Positions 23,025-31,320 of a stretch of DNA of 64,000 nt are shown here, piece by piece (positions within the stretch are counted from its first letter, which is position 1; each line of letters begins with the position of its first letter). The notes beneath the pieces are model-generated. The model was not told the origin of the DNA, searched no databases, and was given only the letters and a program-made list of their open reading frames with translations. The DNA comes from Streptomyces scopuliridis RB72 (lineage in GTDB: Bacteria > Actinomycetota > Actinomycetes > Streptomycetales > Streptomycetaceae): NCBI RefSeq assembly GCF_000718095.1, contig NZ_JOEI01000001.1, positions 1 to 64,000 of the forward strand. The letters are read 5' to 3'. Position numbers and translations under genes: made by a program.

Positions 23025-24214
23025 ACGCCACCGCTACCGCCCCCGGCGTCTCCCCGGACGCCCCGCGGCCCCACGACACCCTTCGCGACGGGACCCTGGC
23101 CATCACCGGCTGGGGCGTCGTCTCCTCCCTGGCCATCGGCGCGGACGAGTTCACGACCGCCGTGGGCGCGGGCCGCAGCGGCCTGCGCGACGTCACCGGG
23201 ATGTTCGACGAGGAACTGCCCGAGGACGAGGCGTTCGCCATGCCCGACTTCCGGGTCCGCGACCACCTCGGCCGGAAGGGAACCAGCTTCTTCGACCGCA
23301 GCACCTCGCTGGCCCTGCTGGGCTGCACCCTGGCGCTCGACGACACCGATCTGCTCGTGACCGACGACAACCGCGACCGTGTGGGCATCGTTCTGGGGAC
23401 CACCGCGGGCAGTATCAAGGCGACCAGCGACTACAGCCGCGAAACACTGGTCAACGACCGGCCCTACCTGGTCAACCCGGTGCTGTTCCCCAACACCGTG
23501 ATGAACTGCGCCGCCGGCCAGTCGGCGATCTGGCACAAGCTCAAGGGTGTCAACGCCACGATCGCGGGCGGACAGCTCGCCGGACTGAGCGCGCTGCGCT
23601 ACGCCCGTAACCAGATCCGGCGCGGCTACGCGGACGCCCTGCTCGTCGGCTCCGTCGAGGAGTTCAGCCCGCACACCGCCTGGTTCGCCCACCGCCAGCA
23701 CAGCGAGTGGGAGGGCCGCGCCCGGGTCGGAGAGGGCTCCGCCGTTTTCATGGTCGAGGACGCGGCGACGGTGCGCGAGGCCGGCCGGCAGCCGGACGCC
23801 GAGGTGCTCGCCGTCGAGGCCGGCACCTACGGCCCGCCGGGACGCTCCCCCGACGCGGGAGAGGGGCTCGCCAACTGCGTTCTGCGCGCCCTGAAGCGGG
23901 CCGGGGTGGAGCCGTCGGAGGTACGCGCGGTCGCCTCCGGGGAGTGCGGGATCGCGCCCTTGGACGACGTCGAACGCCGGGGCGTCGAGGGCGCGTTGGG
24001 CACCGAGGTGTGGCACGTACGCGCCAAGGAGTGGGTCGGCGAATGCCAGAGCGCCGCCGGTTCGCTGCAGCTCGCCGCGCTGCTGGCCGGTCACAGGGGC
24101 CACCCGGAACTCGACGGGGCGGTGTCCGTCGTCACCTCCGTCTCGGCCGACGGCTCCGTCGGGGCGGCCGTGCTGAGGGGGTGGCACCGTGGACGTCGCG
24201 CTGACCGGAGCTGA
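23021..24214 (+). CDS. Chain length factor (KSbeta-like) partner of the first ketosynthase
   Basis: This 397-residue ketosynthase homologue keeps the KS fold opening (LAITGWGVVSSLAIG) but has Gln in place of the active-site Cys (ATIAGGQLAG). The downstream histidine motifs are replaced (ASGECG; GECQSAAGS). These are the marks of a KSbeta/CLF that forms a heterodimer with the KS encoded immediately upstream and sets chain length. Start ATG overlaps the KS stop. Its 3' end overlaps the next KS gene by 26 bp. Confidence 0.88.
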   Translation: MNATATAPGVSPDAPRPHDTLRDGTLAITGWGVVSSLAIGADEFTTAVGAGRSGLRDVTGMFDEELPEDEAFAMPDFRVRDHLGRKGTSFFDRSTSLALLGCTLALDDTDLLVTDDNRDRVGIVLGTTAGSIKATSDYSRETLVNDRPYLVNPVLFPNTVMNCAAGQSAIWHKLKGVNATIAGGQLAGLSALRYARNQIRRGYADALLVGSVEEFSPHTAWFAHRQHSEWEGRARVGEGSAVFMVEDAATVREAGRQPDAEVLAVEAGTYGPPGRSPDAGEGLANCVLRALKRAGVEPSEVRAVASGECGIAPLDDVERRGVEGALGTEVWHVRAKEWVGECQSAAGSLQLAALLAGHRGHPELDGAVSVVTSVSADGSVGAAVLRGWHRGRRADRS

Positions 24215-25328
24215 CCTCGTCACCTGCCTCGGCGACGCCGACGCCACCTTCGCCGCGCTGCGCAAGGGCGTCGACGGCAGCGAGCCGCTGAGGTTCTACG
24301 ACACCGGCCGCATGGGCGTCACCCGCGGCTACCACGTGACCGACGACGAGGGCGACGACAAGGACGAGCCGCCGCTGCGCGCCGGGCGCTGGCTCGCCCG
24401 GTGCGTGGCCGGCGCCGTACGGCAGGCCGGCATCGACCCGGCGCGCGAGAGGGTGTCCGTCATCGTCGGCACCGGTCTGCGAGAGCTGCGGGCCGTGGAA
24501 CGCTGGACCCTGGACGGCGTCCCCGTCCGCCGGCGCGATCTGCACTTCGACGCGGCGGTACGCGCGGTGCTGCCGGACGTCGCCGAAGTGATCACGGTGT
24601 CCAATGCGTGCTCCGCCTCCGGGCACGCGCTCGCCCTGGCACAGGACATGCTCGCGGCGGGCGAGGCCGACGCGGTCGTGGCCGCGGGCTGCGACGCGAT
24701 GAGCGAGAGCATGCTCACGATGATCGGCCGCGTCGCCGACGCCCCGACCGCCGTGCTCCAGCCCTTCCAGGAGGGCCGCGCCGGCGTCCTGCTGGGCGAG
24801 GGCGCGGTGGCGGTGGTCCTCCAGCCCCGCACGGACGGAGGAGCCCGCCCGCTCGCCACCGTGCTGGGGACGGGTCTGTCCTGCGACGCCCACCACGAGA
24901 CGGCTCCCGACGCCGGCGGCATCGTCGCCGCCATGCGGGACGCCCACAGCCGCGCCGGGGTGCGCCCGCGCGACATCGGCCTCGTACTCGCCCACGGCAC
25001 CGGCACCGCCCTCAACGACCCCACCGAGGCCGCGGCCCTGCGCGAGGTCTTCGACGGCACCGCTCCGGGGCCGCTGGTCACCGGTGTCAAGGGCGCCATC
25101 GGACACACCTCGGGGAGCGCCGCGCTGATGAGCCTGCTCATCGCCGTGGAGTCGATGCGCACCGGCTCGGTGCCCGCCACGGTGGGGCTGAGCGAGCCGA
25201 TCCCGGAAGCGGCGGGGCTGCGCCTCGTCATCGGGGAGCCCGCCGACTGCGACGCGCGCGTCGCCCAGGTCAATGCCTTCGGGTTCGGCGGAGTCAACGC
25301 CGTCAGCATCATCAGGGTGGACCGATGA
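24189..25328 (+). CDS. Second ketosynthase (KSalpha-like)
   Basis: This 379-residue ketosynthase has a complete triad: Cys in VSNACSASGHAL, His in LAHGTGTALNDP, and His in IGHTSGSAAL. The C-terminal glycine-rich FGFGGVNAVSII is present. The GTG start at 24189 lies 8 bases after GAGGGG, inside the end of the CLF gene. It is somewhat short and diverged compared with the first KS. A second KS beside a second CLF-like gene suggests either a two-stage chain assembly (for example a short starter then a polyene) or a specialised condensation. It overlaps the following gene by 4 bp (ATGA). Confidence 0.88.
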   Translation: MDVALTGADLVTCLGDADATFAALRKGVDGSEPLRFYDTGRMGVTRGYHVTDDEGDDKDEPPLRAGRWLARCVAGAVRQAGIDPARERVSVIVGTGLRELRAVERWTLDGVPVRRRDLHFDAAVRAVLPDVAEVITVSNACSASGHALALAQDMLAAGEADAVVAAGCDAMSESMLTMIGRVADAPTAVLQPFQEGRAGVLLGEGAVAVVLQPRTDGGARPLATVLGTGLSCDAHHETAPDAGGIVAAMRDAHSRAGVRPRDIGLVLAHGTGTALNDPTEAAALREVFDGTAPGPLVTGVKGAIGHTSGSAALMSLLIAVESMRTGSVPATVGLSEPIPEAAGLRLVIGEPADCDARVAQVNAFGFGGVNAVSIIRVDR

Positions 25329-26299
25329 ACAACACCGCGCACACCGCGCACCCCACGGGATACGCGGCCGGCGTGAGCGTCACCGCGCACGCCCTCCATG
25401 TCCCCGGCGCCGACGGGACGACGGCGGGTGCCGCGAGCGCCCTGTTCACATCCGTGGCCCCGGAACCGGCGTGTGGTCCCGACGAGGCGCACACCGTACT
25501 CGGCCGCAAGGGGCTGCTGTACAAGGAGGACTCGACGCGGCTCGCGCTGTGCGCCGTACACCGGGCGTTCGGTCTTCCCCCCGGCAAGCTGAGGGAACCG
25601 CTCCCCGGGGCGGCGGACACCGCCGTCGTCGTCAGCTCCAACTTCGGCAACGTACGGACCGTCCGCGACATCGTGGCCGAGATGCGCGCCGGCAGTGGGC
25701 ACGACGTCAGCCCCCTGAACGGCCCCAACGCCTCCAGCAATGTGATCGCCAGTACCCTCGCCATCCGCTACGGCTTCACCGGGCCGAACCTGATGGTGTG
25801 CGGCGGCGCCACGTCCGGCCTCGACGCGGTCCGGCTCGGCGCCCTGCTGCTGCGCGCGGGCCGCGCCCGGCGAGTCGTCGTGGTCGGTGTCGAACCCGAC
25901 GACGAAGTGGCCCGGGGCCTTGCCGCTCTGCGGCCGGGAGGGGCCGGACTGCGCTCCGCCGCGGCCTGCGTGGTGCTGGAGCCCGAGGCCGAAGGGCCGC
26001 GCCTCGGGAGCGTACGCCACCATGCCCGTCCCGGCGCTCCCGCCGAGGCCGGGGCACCGGCCGCGCTCCGGCTGGCCGCGCCCGGTACGGCGGACATCTC
26101 GGGCGGGGTCGACCTCACCGACCACGTGGGCGAGACGTACGGCGCGGTGGGTGTGCTCCAACTCGCCGTCGCCGCCGCCTGGTTGTCGTCCGGTGAACGG
26201 TCCGGCGGCGCGCTGATCACCTGTGGCGACGACGAGGACGGCTACGCCTCCGTACGTCTCGACCCGGCCGGCGACCGAGTCCCCGCGGGAGCCTGCTGA
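25325..26299 (+). CDS. Short CLF-like ketosynthase homologue without catalytic residues
   Basis: This 324-residue protein has partial KS-fold signatures (VVVSSNFGNVRTV; SPLNGPNASSNVIASTLAIRYGFTGPN). The Cys position reads CGGATSGLDA, and no HGTGT or GHT motif is present. It is shorter than normal KS/CLF proteins by about 70-80 residues. Its position, overlapping the second KS (ATGA), makes it the probable second chain length factor, catalytically dead. It ends 1 bp before the hydrolase ATG. Alternative: a degenerate remnant, although the intact frame and tight coupling argue against that. Confidence 0.78.
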   Translation: MNNTAHTAHPTGYAAGVSVTAHALHVPGADGTTAGAASALFTSVAPEPACGPDEAHTVLGRKGLLYKEDSTRLALCAVHRAFGLPPGKLREPLPGAADTAVVVSSNFGNVRTVRDIVAEMRAGSGHDVSPLNGPNASSNVIASTLAIRYGFTGPNLMVCGGATSGLDAVRLGALLLRAGRARRVVVVGVEPDDEVARGLAALRPGGAGLRSAAACVVLEPEAEGPRLGSVRHHARPGAPAEAGAPAALRLAAPGTADISGGVDLTDHVGETYGAVGVLQLAVAAAWLSSGERSGGALITCGDDEDGYASVRLDPAGDRVPAGAC

Positions 26300-26300
26300 G

Positions 26301-27143
26301 ATGGCGAAGCCGAAGGAGGCGTCCGGGCCGGAGTTCTGGACGCGCGTGGCCGAAGTCCGGGGCCCGCGCGAGCGGTTGGCGGTGTCCCGGGCGCCCGGCA
26401 CCGCGGGACCCGTGGTCGCGCTGGTCCACGGCCTTGAGGGCAGTGGGGACAGCTGGCGGCCCCTCGTCGAGGCGCTCACGGGCTGCCGGGCGTACGCGCT
26501 CGACCTGCCCTGGCGCGCGGGCAACCCGTACCGCTGGCGGCAGCACGGCACACCGGCCGACTGGCTGCGGCAGGCCCTGGACCTCGTCCCGGAACCCGTC
26601 GACGTCCTGCTCGGCCACTCCTTCGGCTCCAACGCCGTACTCGAACACCTGGCGACGCCCGACAGCCCCCATGTTCCGTCCGCCGCCGTGCTCCTGGCCC
26701 CGTTCTACCGTCCGGAGAGCCTCACCGTGGACTGGCCGCTGCATGACGCGGCGCTCGCCGGTTTCCGCCGGGTCATCGCCGACGGTGTACGCGTGGGACT
26801 GGGGGAGCGCGCCAGGACCATGGACCCCGAGGTCCTCTCCGCGATGGTGGCCACCGCCCTCGAACGGATCGGGCCCGTCGGATTCCTGAGCCTGTTCCTC
26901 CAGTTCGTGGGCACCACCGAACTCGCCCTGGCCGACGTGACCGTGCCCACTCTCGTCCTGGCGGGACAGCACGACGAGTCCCTGGCCGGGAACCGGGCGA
27001 CGGCCCTGGCCGCCGCCATGCCCGCGGCGACGGTCCGTCAGCACGCGCACTACGGCCACTTCTGCCACGCCGAGCAGACCGGCGACGTAGCGGCGGAAAT
27101 CGCCGCCTTCCTGATGAACACCCCGGAAAGGAACAACCCATGA
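26301..27143 (+). CDS. Alpha/beta hydrolase (possible editing or release thioesterase)
   Basis: This 280-residue alpha/beta hydrolase has the oxyanion region LVHGLEGSGDSW, the nucleophile elbow GHSFGS near residue 110, an acidic residue in LAGQHDES and the catalytic His in HYGHFCHAEQ. There is no signal peptide, so it is cytoplasmic. The position among PKS genes suggests release or proofreading of acyl-ACP intermediates, but the sequence alone does not prove the substrate. Start ATG lies 1 bp after the previous stop, and the stop overlaps the next ATG (ATGA). Confidence 0.85.
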   Translation: MAKPKEASGPEFWTRVAEVRGPRERLAVSRAPGTAGPVVALVHGLEGSGDSWRPLVEALTGCRAYALDLPWRAGNPYRWRQHGTPADWLRQALDLVPEPVDVLLGHSFGSNAVLEHLATPDSPHVPSAAVLLAPFYRPESLTVDWPLHDAALAGFRRVIADGVRVGLGERARTMDPEVLSAMVATALERIGPVGFLSLFLQFVGTTELALADVTVPTLVLAGQHDESLAGNRATALAAAMPAATVRQHAHYGHFCHAEQTGDVAAEIAAFLMNTPERNNP

Positions 27144-28093
27144 CAGTCCTGCTCGACGGCAGCCTCACCACCCCGGTGGGCAGCCCCCGCTACGAGGGCG
27201 CCAACATCCGCACGTGGATCGGCTTCAAGCACTTCATGTACCTGACGGAGGAGGCGATCCTTGAGTACTTCCGCGAGCGCGGGGCGGGGGCGGAGACGCT
27301 CTATCACACCTACGGTCTGGGCCTTGAGATCGTGGACCACTCGGTGAGCCTCCCGGCCACGCTCGGTGTGGACGACAAGGTGACCGCGGTCGTCGAGCCC
27401 GGCAAGCCCAAGCCCGGTCATGGCGCGCCGTTCAAGGTGAAGCTGACCGTCGAACGGGACGGCGAGACCGTCACGGTGCTCACCGGCAAGATCCGTGTCG
27501 CCCTGGTCGTGCTGAAGGAAGCGCCGAGCGACGTCCAGCCCGTCCCGTCGTTCCTGGAGCCCTACACCGTCCCCGAGGTGGCCGCGCTCGCGGACGCCGC
27601 CGGCACCCCCTCCCCGGCCGTCGCGGAGAGCGACGTCCCCGGTCTGCTCGTTCCCGCCGGCTCCAACGCGTTCCTGTGGTCCTGGCGGATCCCGTACTTC
27701 TACTGCCACTTCTCCGACCGTCTCCAGCACTCCGGCTATGTCCGGGCGATGGAGGAGGTCGTCGACCGGTTCCTGGAGGACCGCGGCATCTCCATCCGCA
27801 CCATGCTCGTCGAGCGGGGCTGGATCCCGGTCGTGTCGCGGGCGCGGGTGCACATGCTGGCCGACGCGCTCATGGAGGAGACGCTGCACACCGTCTTCAC
27901 CGTCGAGGAGATCATCAAGGAGGTGATGTACACCGCGACGTTCGACACCTATGTGTACCGCGACGGGCGCCTCGTGCACACCGCCACCGGCAGCATCATG
28001 CACGGCTACGCGGTCAGCCGCGGCGAGAACGCAGGCTCGCTCGCCGAGTTCGACGACACCACCCGTGCCGCCCTGCTCGGAGGCGGGCGATGA
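27140..28093 (+). CDS. Double hot-dog protein (acyl-ACP dehydratase or thioesterase-like)
   Basis: This 317-residue protein has two related halves. The first starts near GFKHFMYLTEEAILEYFRE and the second near SWRIPYFYCHFSDRLQHSGYVRAMEEVVDRF, the latter resembling acyl-ACP thioesterase or LnmK-like hot-dog proteins. No classical GHFP motif is visible. Proteins of this kind recur in reducing type II PKS clusters for cinnamoyl-type chains beside a DsbA-fold isomerase, as here. The reaction (dehydration, hydration or thioester hydrolysis) cannot be settled from sequence. It overlaps both neighbours by 4 bp. Confidence 0.7.
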   Translation: MTVLLDGSLTTPVGSPRYEGANIRTWIGFKHFMYLTEEAILEYFRERGAGAETLYHTYGLGLEIVDHSVSLPATLGVDDKVTAVVEPGKPKPGHGAPFKVKLTVERDGETVTVLTGKIRVALVVLKEAPSDVQPVPSFLEPYTVPEVAALADAAGTPSPAVAESDVPGLLVPAGSNAFLWSWRIPYFYCHFSDRLQHSGYVRAMEEVVDRFLEDRGISIRTMLVERGWIPVVSRARVHMLADALMEETLHTVFTVEEIIKEVMYTATFDTYVYRDGRLVHTATGSIMHGYAVSRGENAGSLAEFDDTTRAALLGGGR

Positions 28094-28833
28094 ACGACAC
28101 GCAGCCGAAGAAGAGGCTGAAGCGGCCGCCCCGGCTGTACTTCAACCTGCGCAGCCCGTTCAGCTGGATGGGCCTGCGCCAACTCGAAGAGCGCTTCCCG
28201 CAGGCGCCGGACGTCATCGAGTACTACCCGTACTGGGACCCGGACGAGAAGACCGTGGCCGCGCTCGAAGAGCGGGACTCCGGCTTCCACTACACCCAGA
28301 TGTCCAAGGCCAAGCACCTCTACATCCTTCAGGACACCAAGCGGCTCTCCGCGCGCTTCGGTTACACCATGGCCTGGCCGATCGACATCGATCCCTGGTG
28401 GGAGCGTCCGCACCTGGCCTGGCTCAAGGCGCGTCACCTCGGCCGTGAGCGGGAGTTCTACACAGCGGTGACCGCGGCGCGTTGGGAGCGCGGCGAGAAC
28501 ATCTGCGACGCGGAGGTGCTGCGCCGCGTCGCCGAGTCGGCGGGCTTCGACGGCGACGAGATGCTGGCCGCGGCGGACGACCCGGAGCTGCGCGCCGAAG
28601 GTGTGGACGCGCTCGCGGCCGCCTACGACGACGATGTGTTCGGCATCCCGTACTTCAAGGTCGGACGGCACCGCTTCTGGGGCCTCGACCGCGTCGACGC
28701 CTTCCTCGACGAGCTGATCCCGGCCCTGGAGAAGGCAGCCGAATCCGCCCCCGCCACGCCGCAGGAGGTGCCCGCCGACCTGCTCAACCGGGTTGGCGCG
28801 TACGACTCCGACTCGGCGGGCGGCTGCGGCTGA
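28090..28833 (+). CDS. DsbA-fold isomerase (2-hydroxychromene-2-carboxylate isomerase-like)
   Basis: This 247-residue thioredoxin-fold protein begins YFNLRSPFSWMGLRQLEE, where the S-P-F-S motif replaces the CxxC of redox DsbA proteins. It ends with FGIPYFKVGRHRFWGLDRVDAF, the cis-Pro region. These features mark the isomerase subgroup rather than a disulfide oxidoreductase. In cinnamoyl-containing peptide clusters such as skyllamycin-type, isomerases of this class are proposed to isomerize a polyene so it can close to a benzene ring. Here it likely acts on the ACP-bound polyene. Tight overlap with the preceding gene supports a joint role. Confidence 0.82.
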   Translation: MNDTQPKKRLKRPPRLYFNLRSPFSWMGLRQLEERFPQAPDVIEYYPYWDPDEKTVAALEERDSGFHYTQMSKAKHLYILQDTKRLSARFGYTMAWPIDIDPWWERPHLAWLKARHLGREREFYTAVTAARWERGENICDAEVLRRVAESAGFDGDEMLAAADDPELRAEGVDALAAAYDDDVFGIPYFKVGRHRFWGLDRVDAFLDELIPALEKAAESAPATPQEVPADLLNRVGAYDSDSAGGCG

Positions 28834-28845
28834 ACGGAAGATCCC

Positions 28846-29379
28846 GTGCTACCGACAGCCGTCGGCGCGGCCCTTGCCGGCCGCCGCAGAAGAGTGCTCC
28901 TCAGCAGTGTGTCCTCCGACTCGCACACATGGAACCTGGTCTTCCTCCAGTTGCTGCTGGAGGAGATGGGCCATGACGTCACCAACCTCGGCGCGTGCGT
29001 GCCCGACGAGATGCTGGTCCAGGAGTGCGCCGCGCTCCGTCCCGACCTGGTGGTGATCAGTACGGTCAACGGCCATGGACACGCGGACGGGAAGCGGCTG
29101 ATCGGCAAGGTGCGTGCCCGGCCGGAGACACGGCACACCCCGGTGGTGATCGGCGGAAAGCTGGGCATCACCGGGGGCACCCAGGCGACGGCGTCACACG
29201 AACTCGTGATGGCCGGGTTCGACGCGGTCTTCCAGGACGACGCGGACCCGGCCGCCCTGGGCCGCTTCCTGGACACGCTGGAGCCCGCGCCGAACACACG
29301 GGAGCCCGGTCAGGACGTTCTGGAGCGGGGCCCGGATGTTCTGGAACCCGGCCCGGACGTTCTGGAGCCCGCGTCATGA
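28846..29379 (+). CDS. glmS: B12-binding small subunit of glutamate (methylaspartate) mutase
   Basis: This 177-residue protein has a cobalamin-binding fold: LLSSVSSDSHTWNLVFLQLL carries the Asp-x-His of the axial-ligand motif, with Asn where the last Gly of DxHxxG usually is. VVISTVNGHG and VVIGGKLGITGG follow. With the large subunit overlapping downstream it should convert L-glutamate to L-threo-3-methylaspartate, the building block used in friulimicin- and skyllamycin-type peptides. The GTG at 28846 is used, 12 bp after the previous stop. The C-terminus ends in a 7-residue repeat (DVLEPGP-like) not expected in the family. Its stop overlaps the next ATG. Confidence 0.88.
   Translation: MLPTAVGAALAGRRRRVLLSSVSSDSHTWNLVFLQLLLEEMGHDVTNLGACVPDEMLVQECAALRPDLVVISTVNGHGHADGKRLIGKVRARPETRHTPVVIGGKLGITGGTQATASHELVMAGFDAVFQDDADPAALGRFLDTLEPAPNTREPGQDVLERGPDVLEPGPDVLEPAS
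29314..29376 (+). repeat. 21-bp tandem repeat at the 3' end of the mutase small subunit gene
   Basis: Three in-frame units of 7 codons read DVLERGP, DVLEPGP and DVLEPAS just before the stop. They extend the protein beyond the cobalamin-binding domain. Confidence 0.85.
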
Positions 29380-30716
29380 GCGCCGCCCGGGGCTCCTTCG
29401 TGGGCCTGTCGGAGGTGCGCCGGTCGGCGGGTCTGCTGGTCCAGCCCCGCATGGGCTTCAGCGGCCCCGAGCAGATGCGGCGGGGCCTCGCCGCCACCCG
29501 GCGGGCGCGCGCGGCCACCGTGGGCACCCTCACCCTCGACAGCTATACGAGGGTGAAGGACTACGCGTCGGTCGAGCGCGCCCTCGCCGAGGACACCGGG
29601 CTCAACGGCTATCCGATCGTCACCCACGGCGTGGAGACCACCCGGGAGGTGCTGGAAGGCATCCGCGGCCCCGGCTTCCCCGTCCAGATCCGGCACGGCT
29701 CCGCCCTGCCCGACGACATCTTCACCACCCTCGTGGCGGCCGGCCTGGACGCCACCGAGGGCGGCCCCGTCTCGTACTGCCTGCCCTACAGCCGCGTCCC
29801 GCTCGCCGTCGCCACCGACGCCTGGGCCCGCTGCTGCGAGCAGTTCGCGCGGCTGCGGGACGACCGGGGCATCGAGCCGCACCTGGAGAGTTTCGGCGGC
29901 TGCATGATGGGCCAGATGTGCCCGCCCAGCCTGCTCATCGCCATCACCCTGCTCGAAGGGCTCTTCTTCCACCAGCACGGGCTGCGCAGCGTCTCCCTCA
30001 GCTTCGCCCAGGGGACCCACCCACGGCAGGACGACGAGGCCATCGCCGTCCTCCGCTCCCTGGCCGCGGAGCTCCTTCCGCGCGACACGGACTGGCACAT
30101 CGTCGTCTACACGTACATGGGCAAGTACCCGCGTACCCCCGAGGGCGCGCGGCACCTGCTGCGCGGAGCGGCCGAACTCGCCGTACGCGGGGGCGCGGCG
30201 CGGCTGATCGTGAAGACGCCTGTCGAGTCGCGGCGCATCCCCACCATCGAGGAGAACGTCGAAGCGCTGGAGTTCGCGGGCGCGGCGGCGGCAGCGGTGG
30301 AGGGCGCGCCGGCACCCCCGGTCCAGGACACCGGTATCGCCGCCGAGGCCCGGCTCCTCGTCGACGCGGTCCTCGATCTCGACGCGGACGTGGGCAAGGC
30401 CCTGGTCGCCGCCTTCGCCAAGGGCTACCTCGATGTGCCCTACTGCCTGCACGCCGACAACCGCGGTCGCTCGCGCGGCTACATCGACGAGGCAGGACGG
30501 CTGCGCTGGGCCTCCGTCGGCGCGATGCCCATCCGTGGCGTGACCGGTTCCCGCGAGCGCGAGCACCCGGTCGGCAGCGCGGAACTGCTGACGGCCCTCT
30601 CCTATGTGGAACGCACACACGACCGCCTGGCACTGCACGGCGGCGATCCGAGAACACCGGGAGCACACCATGAACTGGACGCTGGAACGACTGCTTCCGA
30701 CCTTCGACAAACGTGA
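29376..30716 (+). CDS. glmE: Large catalytic subunit of glutamate (methylaspartate) mutase
   Basis: This 446-residue TIM-barrel subunit shows GLLVQPRMGFSGPEQMRRGL near the N-terminus, LDSYTRVKDY, GYPIVTHGV, QIRHGSALPDDIF, and FGGCMMGQMCPPSLLIAIT in the middle, all typical of GlmE. With the cobalamin subunit it performs the radical carbon-skeleton rearrangement of glutamate to 3-methylaspartate. The last NRPS A domain has an Asp/Asn-like pocket (DLTKLGMVN), a natural consumer. ATG overlaps the small-subunit stop (ATGA). The 3' end overlaps the next gene by 47 bp in another frame. Confidence 0.93.
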   Translation: MSAARGSFVGLSEVRRSAGLLVQPRMGFSGPEQMRRGLAATRRARAATVGTLTLDSYTRVKDYASVERALAEDTGLNGYPIVTHGVETTREVLEGIRGPGFPVQIRHGSALPDDIFTTLVAAGLDATEGGPVSYCLPYSRVPLAVATDAWARCCEQFARLRDDRGIEPHLESFGGCMMGQMCPPSLLIAITLLEGLFFHQHGLRSVSLSFAQGTHPRQDDEAIAVLRSLAAELLPRDTDWHIVVYTYMGKYPRTPEGARHLLRGAAELAVRGGAARLIVKTPVESRRIPTIEENVEALEFAGAAAAAVEGAPAPPVQDTGIAAEARLLVDAVLDLDADVGKALVAAFAKGYLDVPYCLHADNRGRSRGYIDEAGRLRWASVGAMPIRGVTGSREREHPVGSAELLTALSYVERTHDRLALHGGDPRTPGAHHELDAGTTASDLRQT

Positions 30717-31236
30717 ACACCACAGCCGGCTGATCCACGCCCCTCAGGACCGCGTCTGGGACACCCTCATGGACCTGCGCGCGGGCGACCTCCCCGTCAC
30801 CCTCGGCCTGATGCGGGTACGGGGCGGCCCCTCGGCGTGGGTGAAGGGCATCGACGTCGGGGCGCACGAAGGGATGGATCTCCGCGTCCTGGACTCCATG
30901 GCACCCCGTGAGATGGCCGCCGATCCGCCCCACGAGGTGGTCCTCGGCGACATCGCGCGCTACGTCGCCCTGCGTCCCTCCCGCCCGGAGATCGAGCGCG
31001 GTGACCCGGAGGCGTTCGCCGGGTTCGCCGAGCCGGGCTGGTCCAAGGTCGTGATGAACTTCCGCCTCACGCCCGAAGGCGACGGCACCCTGCTCTCCAC
31101 CGAGACCCGCGTCCTGGCCACCGACGCCTCCGCCCGCCGCGCGTTCGCCCTCTACTGGGGCGTCATGCGCGCGGGCAGCGGCCTCATCCGGCACGACATC
31201 CTGCGGGCGATCGAGAAGAAGACGCGGACGCCATAG
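30670..31236 (+). CDS. SRPBCC/START-like protein of unknown role
   Basis: This 188-residue protein has the opening EHHSRLIHAPQDRVWDTLMDLRAGDLP and a later WSKVVMNFRLTPEGDGTLLSTETRVLATD, the helix-grip pattern of SRPBCC proteins (polyketide cyclase, START-like). No catalytic residue can be assigned. It is the last gene of the + strand cluster and overlaps the mutase large subunit by 47 bp, so it is probably in the same operon. It could bind a hydrophobic intermediate or product; a cyclase role is only a guess. Confidence 0.7.
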   Translation: MNWTLERLLPTFDKREHHSRLIHAPQDRVWDTLMDLRAGDLPVTLGLMRVRGGPSAWVKGIDVGAHEGMDLRVLDSMAPREMAADPPHEVVLGDIARYVALRPSRPEIERGDPEAFAGFAEPGWSKVVMNFRLTPEGDGTLLSTETRVLATDASARRAFALYWGVMRAGSGLIRHDILRAIEKKTRTP

Positions 31237-31250
31237 CCGTCTGTCGCGTT

Positions 31251-31320
31251 CTGCTCACAGGTCTCTGCTCACAGCTCTCTGCTCACAGCTCTGAGTTCAG
31301 AGGTCTGTGTTCAGAGGTCG
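31251..31320. repeat. 14-bp tandem repeat, about five units, at the end of the first cluster
   Basis: The units read CTGCTCACAGGTCT, CTGCTCACAGCTCT (twice), GAGTTCAGAGGTCT and GTGTTCAGAGGTCG. They fill the gap between the convergent SRPBCC gene and the AlkD-like gene and run over the stop codon of the latter (31311-31313). Confidence 0.85.
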
